Shown here: one piece after another, positions 14,486-22,300 of the stretch
Layout of the letters: each line of letters opens with the position of its first letter
Numbering within the stretch: position 1 is the first letter of the stretch
Assembly: GCA_040755715.1 (NCBI GenBank)
Contig: JBFLXN010000015.1
Coordinates: 1-27,189, forward strand
DNA: 27,189 nucleotides
Direction of reading: 5' to 3'
From: JBFLXN01 sp040755715 [NCBI: Candidatus Edwardsbacteria bacterium]
GTDB taxonomy: Bacteria > Edwardsbacteria > AC1 > JBFLXN01
Made by a program: the position numbers and the translations under genes
Notes under the pieces: generated by a model
Told to the model about the DNA's origin: nothing
What the model saw: the letters and a program-made list of their open reading frames with translations, nothing else
Database searches by the model: none

Positions 14486-15555
14486 CAAATAATTGATTCA
14501 ACAATTTTCTTGGCCGCTTCAGGTTTTCCTAACTCCTTTGCTTTTTTAGCCATTTCTGTTCTTTTTTTGTCATCTCGCAAAATTTTTAGAATCTTTTCCG
14601 ACAGACTCTTTCCATTAAGGTCACAATTGAGCAAAACCCAAGCCGCACCCGCCTTTTCTAAACTTCGTGCATTGTATTCCTGATGATTATCTGCCGCATA
14701 GGGAAAGGGAATTAGAACCGAAGGCAATCTACAAGCGAGAATTTCGGCTACGCCAGCTCCAGCCCGGGAAACGACGAAATCTGAAGCGGCATAGGCGTAT
14801 TCCATCTTTTCAATAAAATCTTTGACCACAATGCGTGAGCCAAAAGGTTTACTCTTTTCGGCAACGAAAGTAAAATCTTCTTTGCCAGTTTGAATAATCA
14901 ATTGAAGATTCTCCCAAGACATAAGATTTTTAAGTCCCTCTACCACGGCTAAATTTATTGAATGTGCTCCTCTACTACCACCGAAAATCAGAAGTGTTTT
15001 CTTGCCTGCAGCCAAATTAAAATATTTTATTCCTTCCTCTTTGCTTACTCTGCCAATTTCTTTCCGGACAGGATTACCACTCCATTTTATTTTCTCTTTT
15101 CTTTTAAAATATGAAACCGATTCAGGAAAAGCAGTATGCACTTCATTCACCAATGGTTCAAGAATTCTCACTGTGCGGCTTGGTAAACAATCTAAGGCCA
15201 ATAATACCGTAGGAATCCTAAATAATACTGCGGCTAATATGGGAGCGGCACAAACATAACCTCCGGTACCCACTACTACATTTGGTTTGAATTTCACTAG
15301 ATAAAAACAGGATTGCCAGAAACCCACAAAGAAGAAGAAAGGAAATAAAATTTTTTCTAATCTTTTTTTCCGCAAAAAGCCTTTAGCCACAATGGTTTTC
15401 CAGGAATAGCACTTCTGAGGTAATACTTTTGCTTCAATCCCTCGTTTGGTACCCAAGAATAGAATTTCTACGCCCTGACTCAAAAATTCCTCAGCCAAGG
15501 CTATTCCTGGAAAGAGATGTCCGCCCGTCCCACCAGCACTGAGAATCACTCGCAT
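14446..15555 (-). CDS. murG: Lipid II-forming GlcNAc transferase MurG
   Basis: 369 aa. It transfers GlcNAc from UDP-GlcNAc to lipid I at the inner face of the membrane, giving lipid II. The N-terminal loop is AGGTGGHLFPG (7-17, His13), the second glycine loop is VVGTGGYVCAAP, and the UDP-GlcNAc site includes FGGSRGAHSINLAV, SRAGAGVAEILACRLPS and IPFPYAADNHQEYNA. The start overlaps the end of ftsW by 65 bases. The last ~11 residues (HRNTQNNTKE) come from a 10-nt intergenic repeat (CACAGAAATA, CACAGAATAA, CACAAAAGAA), so the ancestral stop was probably upstream. Confidence 0.96.
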   Translation of the reverse strand: MRVILSAGGTGGHLFPGIALAEEFLSQGVEILFLGTKRGIEAKVLPQKCYSWKTIVAKGFLRKKRLEKILFPFFFFVGFWQSCFYLVKFKPNVVVGTGGYVCAAPILAAVLFRIPTVLLALDCLPSRTVRILEPLVNEVHTAFPESVSYFKRKEKIKWSGNPVRKEIGRVSKEEGIKYFNLAAGKKTLLIFGGSRGAHSINLAVVEGLKNLMSWENLQLIIQTGKEDFTFVAEKSKPFGSRIVVKDFIEKMEYAYAASDFVVSRAGAGVAEILACRLPSVLIPFPYAADNHQEYNARSLEKAGAAWVLLNCDLNGKSLSEKILKILRDDKKRTEMAKKAKELGKPEAAKKIVESIICLSHRNTQNNTKE

Positions 15556-16735
15556 AAGTTTTTTGGAGTTGAACTAACTTTAATCTTGGTCTCTCCTTAA
15601 CATGCCTGGAGATATTAAGAAGAAACCCGGCTAAACATAGGTTTATAACTAATGACGACCCTCCATAACTTATAAAAGGTAAGGGCAATCCTGTAATCGG
15701 AAATAAACCAATAGCTACTCCTATGTTTATCAAGGCATAGGTAAAAATGTTGATGGTCACCCCGTAAGCCACAAGTCTTTCAAACGGTTCACCAGTTTGC
15801 TTAGCTATGCTAAATCCTCGCCAGGCAAAAAATAAATAAAGGAGTAATATCCCCCCTGCACCGAGTAGTCCTGTTTCTTCAGCAATAATGGAAAAGATAA
15901 AATCTGTATGGGGTTCAGGAATAAAAAGATATTTTTGCTTACTTACCCCTAAACCTACTCCACACCACCCACCACTCCCAATGCCTATTAATGATTGATA
16001 AGTTTGAGAAACCGTGTTAAACAGAGGACTTCCTGGCGGATAGTTCTCTATAATCTTTGGTTTTGGTCTGGCTTCTTGCAGAGAAATCCAGTATCCCTGC
16101 CACCGGTTCTTAAGATGTGGAACTCGGAAACTTACAAAAGTTAATAGCCCTAAACCCACCATAGCCACTACCAGCCATTTTTTAAGTGACACTCCTCCCA
16201 GAAACATCAAAAGATAAAGAGTAATGCTGATGGCTAAAGCAGTTCCCCAATCTGGTTGGCAAATAATCAGACAAATCACTACGCCAAGCCAAAAGAGTAA
16301 AGGTAAAAATCCTTGTCTAAAGTTTTTTATTTCTTCCCCTTTTCGTGCTATCAAGTGGGCAAAGAAAACAAGTCCGGTTAACCGAATTAATTCTGAAGGC
16401 TGGAATAGACAGAACGAATACATTTCTAACCAACTCTTTGCCCCCCGAACGCTCTTTCCCATCAGCAGAACCGAGAGTAAAAGAAAAATAGAGAATAAAA
16501 ATAGAGGCGATATCCAATTTTTCCTTATTCTATAATTAAATCGCCAGACAAAGATGAAAACCACCACTCCCACTAATAGCCTGAACACTTCGCGTTTTAA
16601 AAAATAAAGATTGTCGTAGTTAAATTTTTGGCTTTTAGCCGCCAAGAAACCACTGGCACTATAAGTCATTACTAAACCAATTCCGACTAAAGAAAGAGTA
16701 ACCACCAAGAGAAAAAGGTCAGTGCGTGTTCTCAT
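15491..16735 (-). CDS. ftsW: SEDS glycosyltransferase FtsW
   Basis: 414 aa with about ten membrane segments. FtsW polymerises lipid II into septal glycan together with the transpeptidase FtsI. SEDS-family motifs are VRGAKSWLE and FQPSELIRL, the acidic PEPHTDFIFSIIAEETG segment in the large periplasmic loop, and LPFISYGGSSL near the end. The ATG overlaps the murD stop by 4 bases (ATGA), so translation is probably coupled. The C-terminus (about 21 residues beyond the point where murG starts) overlaps murG by 65 bases in another frame, which is long for this cluster. Confidence 0.96.
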   Translation of the reverse strand: MRTRTDLFLLVVTLSLVGIGLVMTYSASGFLAAKSQKFNYDNLYFLKREVFRLLVGVVVFIFVWRFNYRIRKNWISPLFLFSIFLLLSVLLMGKSVRGAKSWLEMYSFCLFQPSELIRLTGLVFFAHLIARKGEEIKNFRQGFLPLLFWLGVVICLIICQPDWGTALAISITLYLLMFLGGVSLKKWLVVAMVGLGLLTFVSFRVPHLKNRWQGYWISLQEARPKPKIIENYPPGSPLFNTVSQTYQSLIGIGSGGWCGVGLGVSKQKYLFIPEPHTDFIFSIIAEETGLLGAGGILLLYLFFAWRGFSIAKQTGEPFERLVAYGVTINIFTYALINIGVAIGLFPITGLPLPFISYGGSSLVINLCLAGFLLNISRHVKERPRLKLVQLQKTYASDSQCWWDGRTSLSRNSLG

Positions 16736-18105
16736 AAGTTAAGGTTCATCACCGCTTTTTTAAATTTCTCTCCCCGTTCTTCAAAGTTATGAAACATATC
16801 AAAACTAGCGCAACCTGGTGAAAGAAGAACTACATCCCCTGAACTCGCCATTTTTGAAGCCCTTTCTACTGCCTCTTCAAGGGAAGAAGCCAAACTCACT
16901 TGGCTATATCCATATTTTTTTTGGAGTTCGTCTTTCATCCGCAGAGCACTCTCTCCGATGAGAAAGGTATATTTTGTTTTTCTTACGATAGTTTCCAAAA
17001 AAATGGAAATATCTGTCTCTTTTTCCTTTCCCCCGGCAATAAGAATTACAGACTCGGTAAAAGCTTCCAAAGACCTCTTGGCCGCCATTGGATTGGTGCA
17101 CATAGAATTATTTATATATAACACATTATTTATTCTTCTCACCTCTTCTAAGCGGTGAGGCAAACCACTAAAAGTTGAAAGTGCTTTTGCCTGTTTTTCC
17201 GGCTTTATCCCCAAAATGGTAGTTACGGTCACGGCGGCTAATACATTTTCTAAATTATGCCCCCCCCGTAAGCGAATGACCGAAACATCGCAAATCTCCT
17301 CAATGTTTCCTTGCCATCTGACCTTTACTTTACTGTTTTGAACAAAGGCACCTTCTGAATTTCCTTCTTTATTATTAAAATAGACTCGTTTAGACTTCAG
17401 ATTTTGTGTTACTTTCATCACCGTGGAATCGTTGCCATTCAAAATAGCATAGTCACTTTCGTCCTGATTAGACAGAAGTTTTGCTTTAAGTAAAGCATAT
17501 TCTTCAAAATTGAGATGCCGGTCCAGGTGATCCGGGGCAACATTGGTAATAACCCCGATTTTCGGCTTAAACTTATCAATTGTCTCTATTTGAAATGTGC
17601 TCACTTCTACTACCAAGATTGTTTCTGGTTTAGCCTCTTTCACCAATGAGCAAAGTGGTTGTCCTGGGACAATATTGCCACCTATCAACACCGACCTTTG
17701 ATCAGCCTTTAAGATTTCTCCAATTAGAGCCACTGTGGTCGTCTTTCCGTTAGTCCCGGTCACCGCCACAATAAATGGGTCAGGCAATAGACGGTAGCCT
17801 AATTCTATCTCTCCCATAATCGGCGTTTTTCTCTTTTTTGCCTCCTGCAAAATAGGCAAATCTAATCTTATCCCTGGACTAATCACAATTATTTCCGATT
17901 GAAGAATTTTCTCACTATGCCCACCAAACTCATAGGATATTTTTAGATTCTTTAGAATAGGAATCTTTTCCTGAAATTCTTCTCCTCCTCTCTCTTCACT
18001 CACAAATACCTTTGCCCCTACCAGATGAAGAGCTTCACAGGCTGCCATTCCACTGCGACCTAAACCTAAAACGCTAATTTTTTTATGATGAAATTCCGAA
18101 GTCAC
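16732..18105 (-). CDS. murD: UDP-N-acetylmuramoylalanine-D-glutamate ligase MurD
   Basis: 457 aa. It adds D-Glu to UDP-MurNAc-L-Ala with ATP. The N-terminal UDP loop is VLGLGRSGMA (12-21), the ATP loop GTNGKTTT (117-124), the central-domain motif NVAPDHLDRH, the third-domain NNSMCTNPMAAKRSLEAF and the MurD signature LLSPGCASFDMFHNFEERGEKF near the end. The start is GTG, chosen for AGGGG 8 bases upstream and for the lack of other starts before the UDP loop. A G8 tract (17260-17267) encodes the Gly-Gly of RLRGGHNLENV. It follows mraY after a 90-base gap containing a 7-nt array. Confidence 0.96.
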   Translation of the reverse strand: MTSEFHHKKISVLGLGRSGMAACEALHLVGAKVFVSEERGGEEFQEKIPILKNLKISYEFGGHSEKILQSEIIVISPGIRLDLPILQEAKKRKTPIMGEIELGYRLLPDPFIVAVTGTNGKTTTVALIGEILKADQRSVLIGGNIVPGQPLCSLVKEAKPETILVVEVSTFQIETIDKFKPKIGVITNVAPDHLDRHLNFEEYALLKAKLLSNQDESDYAILNGNDSTVMKVTQNLKSKRVYFNNKEGNSEGAFVQNSKVKVRWQGNIEEICDVSVIRLRGGHNLENVLAAVTVTTILGIKPEKQAKALSTFSGLPHRLEEVRRINNVLYINNSMCTNPMAAKRSLEAFTESVILIAGGKEKETDISIFLETIVRKTKYTFLIGESALRMKDELQKKYGYSQVSLASSLEEAVERASKMASSGDVVLLSPGCASFDMFHNFEERGEKFKKAVMNLNL

Positions 18106-18118
18106 CCTACTAACCCCT

Positions 18119-18187
18119 GTAATAGTTTATAGTTGATAGTTTATGGTTTATAGCCAATCCCATCAACTATACACTATCAACTATATT
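18119..18187. repeat. 7-nt array with 12-bp inverted repeat between mraY and murD
   Basis: Units TAGTTTA, TAGTTGA, TAGTTTA and TGGTTTA run from about 18123. TATAGTTGATAG (18128-18139) is the perfect reverse complement of CTATCAACTATA (18174-18185). No T-run follows, so this is an operon-internal hairpin rather than a terminator. Confidence 0.7.
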
Positions 18188-18195
18188 ATTTGAAG

Positions 18196-19281
18196 TCATC
18201 TAATCTTCAAAGTGCTCAAGGCAATTAAGGCACAAATCGCCGCCATAATCCAGAACCTCACCACAATTTTAGATTCACTCCAGCCCAATATCTCAAAATG
18301 ATGATGCAGAGGAGACATCTTGAAAATTCGTTTGCCTGTCAATTGGAAAGAAAGCACCTGCAAAATCACCGACAAGGCTTCCACTACGAAAACGGCACCG
18401 ACCACTAAGAGTAAAATTTCTTGCTTAATTAAAACAGCCGTTAAGCCAATTGCCCCCCCCAAAGCCAAAGAACCAGTATCTCCCATAAAAACTTCAGCCG
18501 GATGCGCATTAAACCAGAGAAAACCCAAGGAAGCACCCATCATCGCTGTGCAAAAAACAGTTAGTTCTCCACTGCCTTTCATAAACAGGATATTTAAATA
18601 TTGAGCTATTTTAAAATGTCCGGTAAGATAACTCATTCCGGCATAAGCCGCCGCCGCAAATAAGACCACTCCAATCGCCAAGCCATCAAGTCCATCAGTA
18701 AGATTGACCGCATTTGATGAACCGACAATAACCAAGATTAAAAACAGGACATAAAATGAACCTAATTCTATAAAAGTATTTTTTAGAAAGAGAAGACTTG
18801 TCTTAGTAGCATAAGCTGGGTTTAGGGGGAAGAAAAGAAGATAAAATCCAATCAACAAAGCCAGAAATACTTGCCCTAAAATCTTTTTTTTCACTCCCAA
18901 GCCCTTGGAATTTTTCCTAGTCAATTTTAGGTAATCGTCAACAAAGCCCAAGAGACCTAACCAGCCAGTGGCAAAGCAAGTCAAAAGGATATACCGGTTT
19001 GTAAGGTCAGCCCAAAGCAAGGTAGAAATCAACAGTGACAAAAGAATCATTATCCCACCCATAGTAGGAGTTTCACTCTTGAGTTGATGTAATTGAGGGA
19101 CATTCTCCCGACCGCCATCTTTGATTTTCATCTCTTTCAATTTTCTAATTATAAGTGGCCCAAAAAGAAACGAAAGAACCAGAGCGGTCACTAAGGCATA
19201 AGCCGCCCGAAAGGTAATGTAGCGAAAGAGATTAAAGGCATGAAAATATTCACTCAGTGGGTAAAGGAGATGATAAAGCAT
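18196..19281 (-). CDS. mraY: Phospho-MurNAc-pentapeptide translocase MraY
   Basis: 361 aa, full length, about ten membrane helices. It transfers phospho-MurNAc-pentapeptide from UDP to undecaprenyl phosphate, giving lipid I. Diagnostic elements are HQLKSETPTMGG (65-76), the catalytic DD pair (115-116, GFVDDYLKLT), NAVNLTDGLDGL (190-201), EVFMGDTGSLALGG (263-276) and the histidine cluster MSPLHHHFE (322-330). A G8 tract (18453-18460) encodes Gly-Gly of ALGGAIG. It lies 31 bases after murF, and an AGGTG motif precedes the ATG. Confidence 0.98.
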   Translation of the reverse strand: MLYHLLYPLSEYFHAFNLFRYITFRAAYALVTALVLSFLFGPLIIRKLKEMKIKDGGRENVPQLHQLKSETPTMGGIMILLSLLISTLLWADLTNRYILLTCFATGWLGLLGFVDDYLKLTRKNSKGLGVKKKILGQVFLALLIGFYLLFFPLNPAYATKTSLLFLKNTFIELGSFYVLFLILVIVGSSNAVNLTDGLDGLAIGVVLFAAAAYAGMSYLTGHFKIAQYLNILFMKGSGELTVFCTAMMGASLGFLWFNAHPAEVFMGDTGSLALGGAIGLTAVLIKQEILLLVVGAVFVVEALSVILQVLSFQLTGKRIFKMSPLHHHFEILGWSESKIVVRFWIMAAICALIALSTLKIR

Positions 19282-19312
19282 GCTTCTTTCACCTGTTCTC
19301 TAGTCTGATTAC

Positions 19313-20716
19313 TCAGTGATTTCTGACTTTTTCAGAAATCACTTTCAAGTCTTCAATTATTTCTTCTAATCTCATTTTTCGGGAACCTTTAACTAACACT
19401 AAGTCTTTTTCAACAAGAAAATCTTTTAAGAATTCTACCGCTTCCTTGTTTTGACTAAAATGCCAAACAGATGTTTTCTTCATCCCATGTTTTAAAGCTT
19501 CTTCACTTATATATTTTGCCTCCTGACCAACAGTCAAAAGGAGAGAAAATTTCAAAGAAGAAATAAACTTGCCGATTTCCTTATGATAGGTCTGGCTCTG
19601 TGGTCCTAATTCAAGCATATCGCCGAGAACCGCTATCTTTCTCCCTTTGCTTGGTAAATTAGATAAAACCTCCAATGCCAATTTCATTGAAGTTGGATTG
19701 GCATTGTAAGCATCGTTAATAATTTCTATACCAGAGAGAAAAGTATGTTCCATTCGCAATTTAGCCGGTTTAAAATTCTGTAAGGTTTCTGTGACTTCTT
19801 TTGTGGTAATGCCCAAAACCTTGGCGGTGGCAATAGCGGCCAAGGCATTATAGATATTGTGTCTGCCTAAAAGAGAAAGTAAAATCTCTGTGTCATCTTC
19901 TAAAAGAAAGATGGTTTGAAAACTTTCTTCAGAAATTTGCTTGACTTTAACCTCAGCTTTTTGTTTAATCCCGAAAGTAATAATTTTTGCTTTGGTTTCC
20001 TTTGCCTTAGCCATTACCCGCTTATCATCAGCATTAAGAATAGCAAAACCCTTGGCCGGCAAGGCATGCAGGAGTTCGGCTTTTGCTCTGGCAATATTGT
20101 CAATATTTTTCAAGAACTCAAGATGGGCTTCTGCAATATTAGTAATTACCCCAATTGACGGGAGAGCCAATTCACAGAGTTGGGCAATTTCTCCTAAAGC
20201 ACTCATTCCCATTTCTAAGACGCAAATTTGGTAGGCTGGGGATAGATTAAAAAGAGTCAAAGGAATCCCGTATTGATTATTGAGATTACCTTCACTCTTT
20301 AGTGTTTTGTATTTTGGGGAAAGGACAGTCGCTATCATTTCTTTAGTGGTAGTCTTTCCGTTAGTGCCGGTTACAGCAATTACTGTCAAATTAAATTTTT
20401 TCCGATAATATCTTGCTAATTCTTGCAAAGCCGCTAGGGTATCCTTTACCACCACTATTGGCCGTGATGATTCAATTTTCTTTAGAGATTCTTGGGAAAC
20501 GATGGCGGCGCTTGCTCTTTTACTCAAGGCTTCTTCTACGAATTGATGCCCATCAAAATGTGGTCCTTTAATCGCCACAAAAACCTCGCCCGGCTTGATA
20601 GTGCGGGAATCAATAGAGACGCCCCTGACGGAACGTTCCATTTCTTTTGTCTTCTCTTTTTGTTTTAGAATGCCCCCTGTAGCCTTGAGTACTTCTTTAA
20701 GAGAAATTTCTTCCAT
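19313..20716 (-). CDS. murF: UDP-MurNAc-tripeptide-D-Ala-D-Ala ligase MurF
   Basis: 467 aa. It adds D-Ala-D-Ala to complete the pentapeptide. The N-terminal SIDSRTIKPGEVFVAIKG (34-51) is the Mur UDP-binding domain, GTNGKTTTKEM (117-127) the ATP loop, NIAEAHLEFL the central motif and NDAYNANPTSMKLAL the MurF third-domain signature. The start overlaps the end of murE by 20 bases, suggesting coupled translation. The final codons and stop form a perfect 11-bp hairpin. No ddl gene for D-Ala-D-Ala synthesis is in the window. Confidence 0.97.
   Translation of the reverse strand: MEEISLKEVLKATGGILKQKEKTKEMERSVRGVSIDSRTIKPGEVFVAIKGPHFDGHQFVEEALSKRASAAIVSQESLKKIESSRPIVVVKDTLAALQELARYYRKKFNLTVIAVTGTNGKTTTKEMIATVLSPKYKTLKSEGNLNNQYGIPLTLFNLSPAYQICVLEMGMSALGEIAQLCELALPSIGVITNIAEAHLEFLKNIDNIARAKAELLHALPAKGFAILNADDKRVMAKAKETKAKIITFGIKQKAEVKVKQISEESFQTIFLLEDDTEILLSLLGRHNIYNALAAIATAKVLGITTKEVTETLQNFKPAKLRMEHTFLSGIEIINDAYNANPTSMKLALEVLSNLPSKGRKIAVLGDMLELGPQSQTYHKEIGKFISSLKFSLLLTVGQEAKYISEEALKHGMKKTSVWHFSQNKEAVEFLKDFLVEKDLVLVKGSRKMRLEEIIEDLKVISEKVRNH
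19316..19342. repeat. 11-bp perfect hairpin at the murF stop
   Basis: GTGATTTCTGA (19316-19326) pairs with TCAGAAATCAC (19332-19342) around a 5-base loop. It encodes the last residues of MurF (VISEKVRNH) and abuts its stop. No T-run follows on the minus strand, so it could stabilise or process the transcript rather than end it. Confidence 0.6.
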
Positions 20717-22172
20717 AGGACTCTTTAGCTAATATTTCTCGGACAACTTCAGCATCGTCAAAGTGAATTTTTTTTTCACCGATAATTTGATAGTCTTCGT
20801 GTCCTTTCCCGGCAATCACTATTACATCCTTAGGCTCAGCCATTTTAACTGCTTCTCTAATAGCTTGACGGCGTTCCACAATCTTTTTATAGTTTTGTTT
20901 TTTTATTCCTGAAAGTATCTGATGTATAATCTTTTCCGGGTCTTCAGTACGGGGATTATCTGAGGTCACAATGGTGTAATCAGAAAGCCTTTCGGCAATT
21001 GCCCCCATCAAAGGTCTTTTGCTTTGGTCTCTATCTCCACCACAGCCAAAGACAGTAATCAGTCTTCCCTGAGTCAAAGGCTTACAAGCAGTCAAAAGTC
21101 GTTCCAATTCTTCAGGTGTATGAGCATAATCAACAATTACTGAAAAGTTTTGACCCGCTTCTATTCTTTCAAAGCGACCTGCTACACCCCTCACCATTTC
21201 TAATCCTTTCTTAATATCTCTTATATTCAAGCCGAGGGAAATCCCCACCGCAAAGGCAGCTAGAAGATTATAAGCATTATGTCTTCCCGGCAAAATAGAA
21301 TCCAAAGACATTACCCCCCCCGGGAAATTTACCTTTAAGGTTAAGCCTTCAAGGGTTGTCTTAAGCTCTGTCCCTCTTACCTCGCTTTTATTTTCTAATC
21401 CATAGCCAATTATTTTTGCTTTAGTATGCTCTTTCACTTTTTTACTTACTGGGTCATCCACATTTATCACCGCCAAATTCTCTTCTTGAAGCATTTGAAA
21501 AAGTTTCAGTTTAGCTTTTAGATAAGCTTCTTTTGTCTTGTGAAAATCTAAATGGTCCTGAGAGAAGTTAGTAAAAACCGCTAAATCAAATTTTGTTCCT
21601 CGCACTCTCTCTAACTGAAGGGCATGGGAGGAAACCTCCATCACTACCCAATCAATTTTTGCCTCCACCATCTGTGATAGAAGTTGAACTAAATTCAAAG
21701 ATTCTGGAGTAGTATGTGGAGCCGGCAGTTTCTTTTCTTTAATATAGTAATTTATTGTTCCAATCAAGCCGGTTTTGAAACCTGCTACTTCTAAGATGGA
21801 ACGGGTTAGATAAGAGGTAGTTGTCTTGCCGGCGGTGCCAGTAATCCCCACAATTTTTAGTCTTTGTGAAGGGTGATGATAAAAGCTGTGAGCCAGGAAA
21901 GCTAGGACTTCACGGGTATCAGAGACAATTACCGTTGGCAATTTCTCCCTAAGGGAGGATTCTTCCTCCTCAGTGACTACAGCCACTGCTCCTCTTTTTT
22001 TTGCCTCTTCAATAAAAAGCCGGCCATCTGTTTTCAGCCCTTTAATGGAGATAAACAAATCTCCTTTCTTTGTCTGGCGCGAATCATAACTCAACCCAGT
22101 AATTTCTACTTCTGGGCTACCCTTAAGATGGGCTCCTGCTAACCCTTGAATCAGTTTCCCTAATTTGGGCAT
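20697..22172 (-). CDS. murE: UDP-MurNAc-tripeptide synthetase MurE (meso-DAP type)
   Basis: 491 aa from the ATG at 22172 (MPKLGKLIQGL); the longer frame to 22229 adds 19 residues that are translated repeat and overlap ftsI. MurE adds the third amino acid. The ATP loop reads GTAGKTTT (112-119), with Ala where Asn is usual. TTPESLNL is the UDP-sugar side and NFSQDHLDFH the central motif. DNPR (405-408, TSDNPRTEDP) is the meso-diaminopimelate recognition motif, so the peptidoglycan is predicted to carry meso-DAP. The ribosome site GAGG lies in a repeat shared with sucD. A G8 tract (21314-21321) encodes Gly-Gly in FPGGVMSL. Confidence 0.97.
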   Translation of the reverse strand: MPKLGKLIQGLAGAHLKGSPEVEITGLSYDSRQTKKGDLFISIKGLKTDGRLFIEEAKKRGAVAVVTEEEESSLREKLPTVIVSDTREVLAFLAHSFYHHPSQRLKIVGITGTAGKTTTSYLTRSILEVAGFKTGLIGTINYYIKEKKLPAPHTTPESLNLVQLLSQMVEAKIDWVVMEVSSHALQLERVRGTKFDLAVFTNFSQDHLDFHKTKEAYLKAKLKLFQMLQEENLAVINVDDPVSKKVKEHTKAKIIGYGLENKSEVRGTELKTTLEGLTLKVNFPGGVMSLDSILPGRHNAYNLLAAFAVGISLGLNIRDIKKGLEMVRGVAGRFERIEAGQNFSVIVDYAHTPEELERLLTACKPLTQGRLITVFGCGGDRDQSKRPLMGAIAERLSDYTIVTSDNPRTEDPEKIIHQILSGIKKQNYKKIVERRQAIREAVKMAEPKDVIVIAGKGHEDYQIIGEKKIHFDDAEVVREILAKESYGRNFS

Positions 22173-22198
22173 AGTAAGATAATCCTCACTTCGTTCGG
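22171..22198. repeat. Repeat supplying the murE start (copy of the sucD-start repeat)
   Basis: On the minus strand CCGAACGAAGTGAGG is followed by ATTATCTTACTATG. This matches the sucD leader (7803-7829) except for a 2-3 base insertion before the ATG. GAGG to ATG spacing is 11 bases here and 8 in sucD. Confidence 0.7.
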
Positions 22199-22199
22199 C

Positions 22200-22300
22200 T
22201 AAATTCAAAATGCAAAGTGCAAAAATCAAAAATTTAATTCTTTCTCTTCTCGCTCCATCTTTTTTAAATTTTGATTTTTGATATTTGATATTTGGATTTT
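22200..22300. repeat. 7-nt ATCAAAA-type arrays at the ftsI-murE junction
   Basis: Positions 22203-22236 carry CAAAATGCAAAGTGCAAAAATC-like units and 22262-22300 carry the opposed TTGATTTTTGATATTTGA type. The second array is coding: it gives the FtsI tail KIQISNIKNQNLKK. The unit type matches 7832-7880 and 8098-8125. Confidence 0.65.

Noticed and set aside
22173-22229. Longer MurE start (MIFALCILNLAERSEDYLT)
   Set aside because: Encoded by repeat sequence and overlapping ftsI; the ATG at 22172 has a GAGG site and starts the family sequence.
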